Shown: positions 47,103-54,099 of the stretch, in pieces
Position numbering within the stretch: position 1 is the first letter of the stretch
Layout: the number at the start of each line of letters is the position of its first letter
DNA from: a virus
Direction: 5' to 3' (one strand)
DNA: 64,000 nucleotides
IMG/VR virus record: IMGVR_UViG_3300031539_000007
Location: 49,044-113,043 of that record
Translations under genes and position numbers: made by a program
Notes under the pieces: model-generated
The model's database searches: none
Seen by the model: the letters and a program-made list of their open reading frames with translations, nothing else
What the model was told of the DNA's origin: nothing

Positions 47103-47294
47103 ATGAAACAGTTTCACATTAACCTACCAGATGAATTGTACGAAAAGATTGTGCGGATGGCAGAGGAAAAGGAAGTCACGATGAGCGATGTTGTCCGCGA
47201 GGGATTGACGGTGTACTTCGACAATAGCGGTAGGGGCTACGCTGATGTCGTCAAAGAAATTGCGTCACTGCTAACGGCAAGTCGCTCTCAGTAA
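47103..47294 (+). CDS. Ribbon-helix-helix DNA-binding protein (CopG/Arc type)
   Basis: 63 residues. QFHINLPDELYEKIVRMAEE then VTMSDVVREGLTVYF is a complete RHH motif: beta strand, helix A, turn, helix B. Such proteins dimerise and bind short palindromic operators, often cooperatively. It has its own promoter. It is the clearest candidate protein for binding the palindromes at 25.5-38.4 kb (inference). Confidence 0.88.
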   Translation: MKQFHINLPDELYEKIVRMAEEKEVTMSDVVREGLTVYFDNSGRGYADVVKEIASLLTASRSQ

Positions 47295-47301
47295 TACACA
47301 A

Positions 47302-47373
47302 GCGGGCATAGTTTAACTGGAAGAACGGCTGTCTCCAAAACAGCTAGTGGGAGTTCAAATCTCTCTGCTCGTG
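47302..47373 (+). tRNA. tRNA-Trp (CCA)
   Basis: Acceptor GCGGGCA/TGCTCGT (two G-U), anticodon stem GCTGT/ACAGC with loop CTCCAAA (CCA at 47335-47337), T-loop TTCAAAT. Discriminator G as usual for bacterial tRNA-Trp. No encoded CCA end. Confidence 0.93.
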
Positions 47374-47814
47374 CTACCGATCTTACCAATCGGCATACAA
47401 GAATCTCTTAGTAAACCAAGCCGCTTGCTCGCTGGTAGTCCGAGCAGGCTAACATACGAACTCAAAGGTAGGCTACCGTCTGGCAAACTCTGTGGTGAGA
47501 CCCTTCCGCCAGCAAGTTAAACGGACGTATTAGGCGAGGTGAGTGAAGCGGAGACCAGCACCGTTTGAGCCTAGTACGGGACGCTTGCAGGGGAACGACT
47601 GTTTTGAGGCAGTCGTCTAGGGGATTCTTGTATCTCGTACACAATACCTTTACGAGAAATGTCAGATGTTGTCTACTAGATGATACCTTGAATGTAATAT
47701 ATCTTCTAGTAGAGAATAATCTAGGTAGACGAGAGAAATCTTTAATCCTAACATCTGAGCGAAGCGAAGATACCGAACGTAGTGAGGTTCTTAATCCAGG
47801 AGGTATGCCACACA
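47374..47814 (+). other. Structured non-coding region before nuclease gene
   Basis: About 440 bp with no supported gene. Contains hairpins GCTTGCTCG/CGAGCAGGC (near 47430), CTGGC/GCCAG (near 47480-47515), GACTG/CAGTC (near 47599) and TCTACTAGA/TCTAGTAGA (near 47675-47710). Position between a tRNA and a nuclease gene suggests a self-splicing-intron or mobile-intron remnant, but I could not verify group I core motifs. Confidence 0.5.
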
Positions 47815-48384
47815 GTGGGTTCACACTTCCAAAGCATCATCGAGCGCGTTGTAGGCGCATGGCTATACGGATACGAAGTCAAAACAGACTATCGCCCAGA
47901 GTGGATGCATGGATTAGAACTGGACATCTACTTTCCAGAACTGAGGCTCGCCATTGAAGTACAAGGAGAACAGCACTTCCAAGATATACCAGGGATGGGC
48001 AGTTGGGGAACACAGAGAGGGCGAGACTTGGATAAGATCGAACTGTGCAAGAAGCTAAACATCTCTCTGGTATGGGTGACTCTGAAGAAGCTGACAATCG
48101 AGAACTTACGCTTGCAGATACTAGCTTGGTCTATAGACAACCCAAAGAGGGGAGCTATTAAAGCAAGAATCTCATCGCCGGTTAATCCACAAGTCCTACA
48201 AGAATTCACAGACTACGTTTCAGCATGGGGACACACGACACAGAAGCGCGGAGAAAAAGAACGCATCGCAGAGCAGAAACTCAAAGACAAAGCCCGGCGC
48301 AAAGCGGCAAGGAAATCAAGAAAGAAGCGCGTTCGCATCCGCCAAGCAGAGCAGAAAAGAGCGCGCGCTAACCACACACGTTAA
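47815..48384 (+). CDS. Homing-endonuclease-like protein (VSR/DUF559-type fold)
   Basis: 189 residues from GTG 47815, chosen because AGGAGG lies 11 bases upstream; an upstream in-frame GTG lacks an RBS. LELDIYFPELRLAIEVQGEQ HF (split) gives the D...ExQ core of PD-(D/E)xK nucleases of the VSR/DUF559 type, followed by KIELCKKLNISLVWV. The C-terminus (about 140-189) is very Lys/Arg-rich. Probably a DNA nickase or nuclease that mobilises itself or the adjacent structured region. Confidence 0.75.
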   Translation: MGSHFQSIIERVVGAWLYGYEVKTDYRPEWMHGLELDIYFPELRLAIEVQGEQHFQDIPGMGSWGTQRGRDLDKIELCKKLNISLVWVTLKKLTIENLRLQILAWSIDNPKRGAIKARISSPVNPQVLQEFTDYVSAWGHTTQKRGEKERIAEQKLKDKARRKAARKSRKKRVRIRQAEQKRARANHTR

Positions 48385-48402
48385 ACTAGAAAGGAGATTG
48401 TA

Positions 48403-48603
48403 ATGATACCAACGAGCCAGCCAACACGACAAGAAATGTTCTCAGAAATTATATCCTTGCTCAACGATGAAGGCCGCCAGTACGGGGGGCTGTGGAACTG
48501 CGGCTATGAGCTAGGCTACTGTCGCATCTTCCTAGAGGGAGGTATGTGGGAGTGTGAGTGGTTTGACGAGGCCGAGACGTTTGGTACTCTGTTGTGGATA
48601 TAA
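48403..48603 (+). CDS. Unknown 66-residue protein
   Basis: AAAGGAG before ATG. Leader CACACGTTAAACTAGAAAGGAG is nearly repeated before the next gene, pointing to local duplication. Glu/Trp/Cys-rich. No family. Confidence 0.75.
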   Translation: MIPTSQPTRQEMFSEIISLLNDEGRQYGGLWNCGYELGYCRIFLEGGMWECEWFDEAETFGTLLWI

Positions 48604-48653
48604 TGTGTTACGGCCCGCTTAACCACATACGTTAAACTAGAAAGGAGCATACG

Positions 48654-48953
48654 ATGACGCAAGCACAATTGCCAGAAGAGTTGACTTTGAAAAGACTGCG
48701 AGACTTACCAGAGGGCATGTGTTGTTTTGTTGATCCAGACGCCATGTTTGCTGGCGAAAGCGGTAGCCTATGGTTGCTCGCGGATGCGGCATACACCGAC
48801 TGTAGTTTTTACAATCGGTTGTTTATCGCAAAACACAACGGTGAATACTTCGTTGACGCAACGCGGTGTACGTATAAATGGGCGAGGACAAGTTGCACCA
48901 CATATAATGCAATTCCTGTTTCTGATTTCTATTACATTGCAACAGACGGTTGA
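48654..48953 (+). CDS. Unknown 99-residue protein, paralogue of 50432 gene
   Basis: AAAGGAG before ATG. TLKRLRDLPEGMCCFVDPDA aligns by eye with TLRDLAVGESAYTVPWA of the 50432 gene, and both end with an IPxxYxxx beta strand. Likely paralogues. Function unknown. Confidence 0.75.
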   Translation: MTQAQLPEELTLKRLRDLPEGMCCFVDPDAMFAGESGSLWLLADAAYTDCSFYNRLFIAKHNGEYFVDATRCTYKWARTSCTTYNAIPVSDFYYIATDG

Positions 48954-48974
48954 TATAACAGAAAGGAGCACACG

Positions 48975-49259
48975 ATGATTTACCAGCAATTCCAGCAGCA
49001 GTACGATGACATCCCGTTCGATTACAAGACGCAGCGTGCCGAGTACAGAGCCGCCATCAAGAATATCACCGCGCAATTCAAGGCGGCGCTTGCCGTTGAA
49101 TATCATCTCAGTGGATACAACCCTGCAATCTCTGACACAGTGTGGGAACTTGCTTGGGAGGATGGGCATAGCCACGGGTATTCCGAGGTCGAGATTCACT
49201 ATGCCGATTTCGCGGCATTCGCAGAGAAGATTGTCGCTGCGACACCTACTCAAAGATGA
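48975..49259 (+). CDS. Unknown 94-residue protein, paralogue of 49930 N-terminus
   Basis: AAAGGAG before ATG. FKAALAVEYHLSGYNPAISD...VWELAWEDG (in part) matches FKSALAVEYLDGYQNTIQDA...VWNLALEER of the 49930 gene. The stop codon lies inside the 49245 hairpin. Confidence 0.78.
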   Translation: MIYQQFQQQYDDIPFDYKTQRAEYRAAIKNITAQFKAALAVEYHLSGYNPAISDTVWELAWEDGHSHGYSEVEIHYADFAAFAEKIVAATPTQR

Positions 49260-49264
49260 GTAGG
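49245..49264 (+). promoter_or_regulatory. CTACTCA-type hairpin at a gene end
   Basis: CCTACTCA, loop AAGA, TGAGTAGG; contains the TGA stop of the 48975 gene. Unlike other copies it is followed by about 190 bp of non-coding sequence. Confidence 0.7.
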
Positions 49265-49332
49265 CGACAAGCACAAGAACCTAATCCAGCACACACTTTA
49301 CAAGCTCCCCCAGTCCGGTGACATTCATCACA

Positions 49333-49371
49333 GCAGGCTATGACATCTATCACATCACAGCCTGCTTTCTT
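49333..49371 (+). terminator. Intrinsic terminator
   Basis: GCAGGCT (49333-49339) / AGCCTGC (49359-49365), 19-base loop, then TTTCTT. Ends the 47-49 kb unit. Confidence 0.65.
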
Positions 49372-49467
49372 GTGGTAGAATGGTAGAGTAGGGTGAGGGG
49401 GAACTTTTAAGGTAAGAGCATCTAGCGTTATATCAACAAGACCTGTAGAGCAGAAAGGAGAGCACGA

Positions 49468-49761
49468 ATGGCACGCCCAACAGAAATAACCGCAGAGATT
49501 CTAGCGAAGTACTCCGATATTGATGATGGCCTCATTGCCCAAGACATCGCCGAGACAGAGCGCGAGATAGCACTAATGACAATAATGGTTGCTGGGCTTG
49601 AAGCCGAAGCAAATCTAAACACAGGGCTTCCGTCTGGCAAGATGGCTGCGTTCATGGCTGAGGCAAAGCAACAAGGTATCAATGATCGTCGCGGGTTTGT
49701 TGATTTCCTAAAGGCGTTGCAGTCAGCAAGGGGAGAAATGGCGCGCCGATACCATTCATGA
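49468..49761 (+). CDS. Unknown 97-residue protein; likely continues by +1 shift
   Basis: AAAGGAG before ATG. Helical (GRPTE start, then EANLNTGLPSGKMAAFMAEA, DRRGFVDFLKALQSARG). The natural continuation EKWRADTIHELPHRV lies in the +1 frame, so the ...EMARRYHS end may be an artefact or the short product of a frameshift pair. See next entry. Confidence 0.7.
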   Translation: MARPTEITAEILAKYSDIDDGLIAQDIAETEREIALMTIMVAGLEAEANLNTGLPSGKMAAFMAEAKQQGINDRRGFVDFLKALQSARGEMARRYHS

Positions 49762-49933
49762 ATTACCGCACAGGGTTGAGCCAGAACCTCAAACAGATGA
49801 CGACGCTGCATGGCGGGCGTGGTACGACAAACAGGGCAGCCTCAAAAGTGCCGGGCGCGACTGGCTTGATGCTCATTACCCCGAATGGCGAGACCCCAAG
49901 GCGTATCGGCAAACCAGAAAGGAGACGCGATGA
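49712..49933 (+). CDS. +1-frame continuation of the 49468 gene
   Basis: Open frame from 49712 to TGA 49931-49933 with no ATG, GTG or TTG near its start. It encodes EKWRADTIHELPHRVEPEPQ and AAWRAWYDKQGSLKSAGRDW, ending DPKAYRQTRKETR: protein-like composition, much better than the competing frame from ATG 49758. Reaching it from the 49468 gene needs one +1 shift near AGG-GGA-G (49729-49735). A programmed shift, a sequencing error in the G4 run, or a real mutation are all possible. Confidence 0.6.
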   Translation, partial: RRCSQQGEKWRADTIHELPHRVEPEPQTDDDAAWRAWYDKQGSLKSAGRDWLDAHYPEWRDPKAYRQTRKETR

Positions 49934-50412
49934 TTTACGAACAGTATGAAAAAGAGCAGCAGAACAGCGAGTTCAAATCTGCGCTTGCCGTTGAATATCT
50001 TGATGGGTACCAGAACACAATCCAAGACGCCGTATGGAATCTCGCACTAGAAGAAAGGCAAAGCTACGGGAGCTGTGGGATTGAGCTTGGCTATGCTAAA
50101 TATTCAGCATTCGCAAAGAATATTCTTGTGCATGGCGCAAAGGCTGCTGCGCCGCCCGTATGGAATGGCATCGACGATGACGATATGCACCACAAAGTAA
50201 TTTCGTTTGAGTTTGTGTTGAGCCATGTGCGCAAAGCCGGTGACGCATTGCATGTTGATATATGGTATCCATCTCAGTCTGGGGTAAAGGCAATTGAGAT
50301 TGGCCTAATTGATGTGCGGGCCGCCGACGACATTCGTGTTGAGTATGATTATCATCGTGACGGATGGGTAATCAAACGGGGCGATAAAGAAGTTTTATTT
50401 GTGGCCGAGTAG
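49930..50412 (+). CDS. Unknown 160-residue protein
   Basis: ATG 49930 with AAAGGAG, overlapping the preceding stop. N-terminal half is paralogous to the 48975 gene; the second half is beta-rich (KVISFEFVLSHVRKAGDALH). Function unknown. Confidence 0.8.
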   Translation: MIYEQYEKEQQNSEFKSALAVEYLDGYQNTIQDAVWNLALEERQSYGSCGIELGYAKYSAFAKNILVHGAKAAAPPVWNGIDDDDMHHKVISFEFVLSHVRKAGDALHVDIWYPSQSGVKAIEIGLIDVRAADDIRVEYDYHRDGWVIKRGDKEVLFVAE

Positions 50413-50431
50413 GGCAGAAAGGAGAACACTG

Positions 50432-50752
50432 ATGGATAGCAGCGAATTAAGAAAACAAATAACAATGCGACGAGATAGGTTGCCAAAGCACTTCATTCAA
50501 AAGACTCTCAGAGACCTTGCCGTTGGCGAGTCTGCATACACCGTCCCTTGGGCGATGTCTGTAGATTCAGAGGGGCGCGCATGGTTGAGCCTTGGCTTCC
50601 CTGCCGAAGACTCGCCATTCGGGACTGCCGCTATGCTAGTAGAGCGTTGCGAGGATGGTTACGGTGTAAATTTGTGGCATTGTAGAGACAGCAAGTGGAA
50701 TGCTGAATCTATACCGAGCGGATACGTCCCTGTTATGTGCATTGCTGAGTAG
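50432..50752 (+). CDS. Unknown 106-residue protein, paralogue of 48654 gene
   Basis: ATG 50432 with AAAGGAG. See the 48654 entry for the shared pattern. It follows a 48975-type gene, so the gene pair 48654+48975 appears duplicated (in the other order) here. Confidence 0.78.
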   Translation: MDSSELRKQITMRRDRLPKHFIQKTLRDLAVGESAYTVPWAMSVDSEGRAWLSLGFPAEDSPFGTAAMLVERCEDGYGVNLWHCRDSKWNAESIPSGYVPVMCIAE

Positions 50753-50772
50753 AGCAAAGGGGGGAGCTTGTA

Positions 50773-51165
50773 ATGACAATACGCGAAGAGTATGTTCTTG
50801 AAATCGCCAGGTTATCCTACGCGCAAGCCATAGGGATTGCCGAGCTACCAGCGTTCATCGACGAGCAATTCGTACAGCACTATAACTCTGCTGGCCGTGA
50901 GTATTACCTGGCATTGAATCAGCGCCAGCTCGCACGTCTCTGTAATGATGTGTGGCGCAGAGCAGAAGTGTTACGTTCTGGCGATGCAGCCAAGCTAGGA
51001 ATGTTAATCATGGAGCTGCCAGAGGTGCAGGAGAACAAGGCCATGTCCCCACTTGTGTTTGAAGTGCTTGGCGTGCTTATGAAGCGTATTGATGCAACCT
51101 TTGACGAAAATGCGTGGGGTGTCAGCGAAAGGCTGACTGTAATCGAACGCGAAGGAGGACATTGA
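50773..51165 (+). CDS. Unknown 130-residue helical protein
   Basis: GGGGGGAG before ATG. All-helical (YLALNQRQLARLCNDVWRRA). Its stop overlaps the next ATG by 1 bp. No family. Confidence 0.8.
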   Translation: MTIREEYVLEIARLSYAQAIGIAELPAFIDEQFVQHYNSAGREYYLALNQRQLARLCNDVWRRAEVLRSGDAAKLGMLIMELPEVQENKAMSPLVFEVLGVLMKRIDATFDENAWGVSERLTVIEREGGH

Positions 51166-51392
51166 TGGATAGCGACAACGATGTGGCATTGCAATTCATA
51201 GCACAGCTAATAAACGAGGGCGTGTCATCGAAGGTTGGGTATACTGCGGTGGTGCGCTGGTGGTGCCTGCGCGACGAGCTGAAAGAAAAGTATCTTGAAG
51301 AGGCTCGCTCTATGGTAACGGCGTGGCACGCCAAAGAGGACGAGGAGTTGCGCTGGGCAGAAGGGATAGAAGCAGGGGCGCGCAATGGATAG
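51165..51392 (+). CDS. Unknown 75-residue helical protein
   Basis: ATG 51165, GGAGGAC upstream. Helical, acidic/Trp-rich (LRDELKEKYLEEARSMVTAW). Overlaps the next gene by 8 bp. Confidence 0.78.
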   Translation: MDSDNDVALQFIAQLINEGVSSKVGYTAVVRWWCLRDELKEKYLEEARSMVTAWHAKEDEELRWAEGIEAGARNG

Positions 51393-51576
51393 CAAACTAA
51401 GAGAACGACTACTAGATGCGATAGCACCGTTCGTGACTGGCGCTGCGTATGCGCTGATTGTCAAGATGGAGGAGCAGCCTAACTCCAGCCTTGTTACATT
51501 CCGGGAATATGCACCCCTGAGCTTCTACGACCTACGCAGGCTGCGTGACGTGTATGAAGAGCTACTGGCGCAGTGA
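51385..51576 (+). CDS. Unknown 63-residue protein
   Basis: Coupled to the previous gene. N-terminal helix with hydrophobic patch (LLDAIAPFVTGAAYALIVKM). Function unknown. Confidence 0.75.
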   Translation: MDSKLRERLLDAIAPFVTGAAYALIVKMEEQPNSSLVTFREYAPLSFYDLRRLRDVYEELLAQ

Positions 51577-51607
51577 CATTCAGCGCCGAACGGCATGACA
51601 TCTGCCA

Positions 51608-51636
51608 TTGGCGTTATGCTGTAATGGTGATATACT
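51608..51636 (+). promoter_or_regulatory. Promoter upstream of 51666 gene and tRNA-Pro
   Basis: TTGGCG, 17 bp, TATACT. Good -10, moderate -35. It probably transcribes the 51666 gene and the tRNA-Pro/structured region. Confidence 0.7.
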
Positions 51637-51665
51637 AGGCATAGTTCAGAAAGGAGACTATAACA

Positions 51666-51854
51666 ATGATGTGGAAGATTTTAGCAGTTACTGGCGGTGG
51701 CGTTTTCTTCTGTGGTGAAGAGCATTTGGTTGAGAATCCAGAAGAAGCAAAATGGTTTGACGACATTAGCGATTTGCTAGACACGGTTCGCGATATTATG
51801 ACTCTCAACCTTGATGGTGTTGTGCAAGTAAGGCTCATTTCAGATTCGTTTTAG
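51666..51854 (+). CDS. Unknown 62-residue protein
   Basis: AAAGGAG before ATG. Beta then acidic helix (EEAKWFDDISDLLDTVRDIM). The stop is 7 bp before tRNA-Pro. Confidence 0.75.
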   Translation: MMWKILAVTGGGVFFCGEEHLVENPEEAKWFDDISDLLDTVRDIMTLNLDGVVQVRLISDSF

Positions 51855-51861
51855 GCAACAT

Positions 51862-51935
51862 CTACGTGTAGCCAAACTGGATAAGGCGCTGGCTTTGGGT
51901 GCCAGGAATTGCTGGTTCGACTCCGGCCACGTAGA
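51862..51935 (+). tRNA. tRNA-Pro (UGG)
   Basis: Acceptor CTACGTG/CACGTAG perfect, D-stem GCC/GGC, anticodon stem CTGGC/GCCAG with loop TTTGGGT (TGG at 51896-51898), T-stem GCTGG/CCGGC with TTCGACT. No encoded CCA. Confidence 0.95.
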
Positions 51936-52001
51936 CTGCGATGGTCACTGAGGGCGCTATTAAAATGCTTCGGGGAGAAACACTAGGGTGATTGGCAGCC
52001 A

Positions 52002-52067
52002 GTAGCGAGCGACCTGAGCCATTGCAAAAGAGGTTAATCTCACCTCCAATTGCGACGGCCTCGCTAC
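52002..52067 (+). ncRNA. Structured element between tRNA-Pro and tRNA-like sequence
   Basis: GTAGCGAG (52002-52009) pairs with CTCGCTAC (52060-52067), closing a 50-base region that includes GAGGT/ACCTC. It might be a tRNA-like relic or part of an intron. No coding frame supported. Confidence 0.4.
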
Positions 52068-52086
52068 AAGTAGGCCGAACGAGATA

Positions 52087-52199
52087 CCGGTGTTGGCGTT
52101 CAGGTGAAACGCAGGCGCGACATAATATCGGGAGTACACCCCCCGACGCCGAGGGCCTTTGCAACATCTGCCCACTGGGTTCGATTCCCAGACACCGAG
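52087..52199 (+). tRNA. tRNA-like sequence with enlarged anticodon arm (unassigned)
   Basis: CGGTGT (52088-52093) pairs with ACACCG (52192-52197); a D-arm-like GCG...GG...CGC follows, and a perfect T-arm CTGGG-TTCGATT-CCCAG lies before the 3' acceptor strand. The total is 113 bases, about 25-40 too many. The middle folds as GGCG/CGCC with an inner TCGGG/CCCGA, plus a GGGC/GCCC variable-arm-like stem. It could be an intron-bearing or decayed type II tRNA; the anticodon cannot be assigned. Confidence 0.5.
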
Positions 52200-52225
52200 T
52201 TATCTTTACCAGAAAGGAGCGTGTA

Positions 52226-52447
52226 GTGAAAGCTGTCCGCAGGGCTGTGTATATCGTTTTGTTTGTTTGCGTTGTGCTGCTGTTGTTTAGTGGCATTGCG
52301 CCAGGTGTGATAATCGCATCATTCTTCCAGTCCATAGGGCCAGGCGGGATGCTGGCACTCGTTGTTTTCTGTACTTGGGTAGGCTGTCGTTTTCTGTGGC
52401 GGTATCCCAGTGCCCCGGTGATTGTTGAAGTGGAGGCCGAACGATGA
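52226..52447 (+). CDS. 73-residue two-span membrane protein
   Basis: GTG 52226 with AAAGGAGCGTGTA; upstream in-frame sequence is the tRNA-like region. Two TMs (VYIVLFVCVVLLLFSGIAPG; MLALVVFCTWVGCRF). Overlaps the next ATG by 4 bp. Confidence 0.75.
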   Translation: MKAVRRAVYIVLFVCVVLLLFSGIAPGVIIASFFQSIGPGGMLALVVFCTWVGCRFLWRYPSAPVIVEVEAER

Positions 52448-52527
52448 AAAAGAAGCTTATCGCTGTTCTGTTGGCCGCGCTCGCGTGTTGTATCACGTAC
52501 TACGCCAACTTTTGCGGAGGTAGATAA
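52444..52527 (+). CDS. 27-residue signal-like peptide
   Basis: ATGA overlap start. KKK followed by a hydrophobic core (LIAVLLAALACCITYY) resembles a signal peptide or lipoprotein leader. Shares one base with the next ATG. Confidence 0.6.
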   Translation: MKKKLIAVLLAALACCITYYANFCGGR

Positions 52528-53039
52528 TGGCTCTTGTTAAAGTGACTGTAGAGAAGCTAGTCCCAGGCGAGAAGATTTACGCTCGCCATGATGACGATAT
52601 GTATCTGTATGATATAGATGCTACTACCGCCCCAATTCAAAAGGAAACTGTTTCTCGTGGATGGTATGATGAGTTAGTCAATGCCGTGATGACATCCGCG
52701 AACTACTTCCTCGAATTCGATGTTATCGTACAAGAATTCAACGGCGAGAAACTGAGCGGTGTGGCTTGGGATGTTGACGAGATCGGGCTAGATGATGCGC
52801 TTGCTATTTCTGAAAACAAGCAGTTCTATGTTGACCTGGCTATTAAGGGCGTAGAAGAATTGTGCGCCAAGCGCAAAGAGCTAGTGCCCGACAAGTGGAC
52901 GTACTCGTTCTTCACGGCCTGGGGCTTTTGGAACGACACTATTGATACAGAGATTGGCCGTGAATATGATTGCGGCTGTGAATATCTTGGCACAGTAGAC
53001 CTTGAGGAGTTCCCACTGGAGGTTGTGGAAGATGAATAA
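52527..53039 (+). CDS. Unknown 170-residue protein
   Basis: GGAGGTAGATA before ATG. Beta-rich N-terminus (LVKVTVEKLVPGEKIYARHD), helical acidic C-terminus with CGC. No family. Confidence 0.8.
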   Translation: MALVKVTVEKLVPGEKIYARHDDDMYLYDIDATTAPIQKETVSRGWYDELVNAVMTSANYFLEFDVIVQEFNGEKLSGVAWDVDEIGLDDALAISENKQFYVDLAIKGVEELCAKRKELVPDKWTYSFFTAWGFWNDTIDTEIGREYDCGCEYLGTVDLEEFPLEVVEDE

Positions 53040-53241
53040 CGAAATGCAAATTGAAACGGGGTTCTACTATTGGTACAAGCACAAGGCCGCCAGCCAGTGG
53101 AATATCGGGTATGTATACGAAACCAGTGATGACGTGCGAATGTCTCTTATTGACGGTGGCTATGTACCTATAGAGCAGATAGACCTGGAGCACTTTGAGT
53201 TTGTTAAGATTGAGCCACCACAAGGAGCAAGAAATGTGTGA
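53032..53241 (+). CDS. Unknown 69-residue protein
   Basis: ATG 53032, GGAGG upstream, 8-bp overlap. Compact beta protein (GYVYETSDDVRMSLIDGGYV), possibly an SH3-like barrel. Overlaps the next gene by 8 bp. Confidence 0.78.
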   Translation: MNNEMQIETGFYYWYKHKAASQWNIGYVYETSDDVRMSLIDGGYVPIEQIDLEHFEFVKIEPPQGARNV

Positions 53242-53374
53242 CAATCAGAAATTCTCACAACACGAAGAAAAGTATCGGTTTATTATTGAACTAGTTACCG
53301 GAGTAACATTAGAAGAGTGGAGGGAGAACAATAAAATACTTAGCAAAGCAATGTCGCGCATTGGAGGTTATTGA
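53234..53374 (+). CDS. Unknown 46-residue protein
   Basis: AAGGAG before ATG 53234. Helical and polar (HEEKYRFIIELVTGVTLEEW). Its stop overlaps the next ATG by 1 bp. Confidence 0.7.
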   Translation: MCDNQKFSQHEEKYRFIIELVTGVTLEEWRENNKILSKAMSRIGGY

Positions 53375-53595
53375 TGTTGTTACGCTACTTCACTGATTGG
53401 TTCATTACCTGCGCGCTCACTGTTGTTACAATATATTTTCTGTTGCCGTGGGTGTCTACATTCACTAACATCCAGAAGCAAATTGTTGGCGGAGCAGTCC
53501 CGCTGGCAATCTATGTGATCGTCAACGCTGTCCACATATACATCACGTTGAGGGTGCGCAAATCCCAAATAGAGAGGTACTATTATGAGCGATAA
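53374..53595 (+). CDS. 73-residue two-span membrane protein
   Basis: ATG 53374, GGAGG upstream. TM helices at about 9-28 and 40-58, basic C-terminus (RVRKSQIERYYYER). Function unknown. Confidence 0.75.
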   Translation: MLLRYFTDWFITCALTVVTIYFLLPWVSTFTNIQKQIVGGAVPLAIYVIVNAVHIYITLRVRKSQIERYYYER

Positions 53596-53806
53596 TTCAG
53601 AAATGCAAGACGTGTTTTCTTTGCTGCGCGCTATTGAAGCCGAAGAGATCGTAGACGCAATGGGTGTTGACTGGTGGCATAGCGCCGGACGCAAAACATT
53701 CGTCAAGTATGCGGATACGCTTCTCGCCCTCAATATTCCAAGCGAAGTTGTTGCTGACGTTCTCAATGGTTTGCACAGCGCGGTTGCTGGGGAGTACGGC
53801 GAATGA
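53585..53806 (+). CDS. Unknown 73-residue helical protein
   Basis: Overlaps the membrane gene by 11 bp. Helical (QDVFSLLRAIEAEEIVDAMG). Overlaps the next gene by 4 bp (ATGA). Confidence 0.78.
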   Translation: MSDNSEMQDVFSLLRAIEAEEIVDAMGVDWWHSAGRKTFVKYADTLLALNIPSEVVADVLNGLHSAVAGEYGE

Positions 53807-54087
53807 GCTGGGATCATAGAGTTGTTCGCCAAACACTACCAGACGGCAGCTATTGGTACAGTGTGCGCGAGGTATTCTACAACGATGACGGGACTATCTA
53901 TGCGTACACAGAGAACCCCGTGAATATTTCTGGCGAGTCGATTGAGGACTTGCGTGAGTACATACAGTGGATTCTTCATTGCACTTCTGAGCCAATGCTT
54001 ATTGACGGCGAGGTGGAGTTTGTAGATCACTATGACGACAATGAAGATTTTGATCTTACTGGCTACTTGGCAAAATGTTTGCTGTGA
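53803..54087 (+). CDS. Conserved phage hypothetical protein, 94 residues
   Basis: SWDHRVVRQTLPDGSYWYSV then REVFYNDDGTIYAYTENPV is a recurrent small-protein pattern in phages and prophages; function unknown. C-terminal acidic. Confidence 0.8.
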   Translation: MSWDHRVVRQTLPDGSYWYSVREVFYNDDGTIYAYTENPVNISGESIEDLREYIQWILHCTSEPMLIDGEVEFVDHYDDNEDFDLTGYLAKCLL

Positions 54088-54099
54088 AGGGGGGCGACG

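Noticed and set aside
47374-47814. Group I or group II intron
   Set aside because: I could not find group I R/S core motifs or a group II domain V, and tRNA-Trp appears complete. Kept only as a structured region.
49758-49949. Plus-strand frame from ATG 49758
   Set aside because: The composition is unlike a protein, and the overlapping +1 frame gives a far better sequence.
52087-52199. tmRNA
   Set aside because: No tag reading frame or pseudoknot chain is visible, and the 113-base length is far too short.
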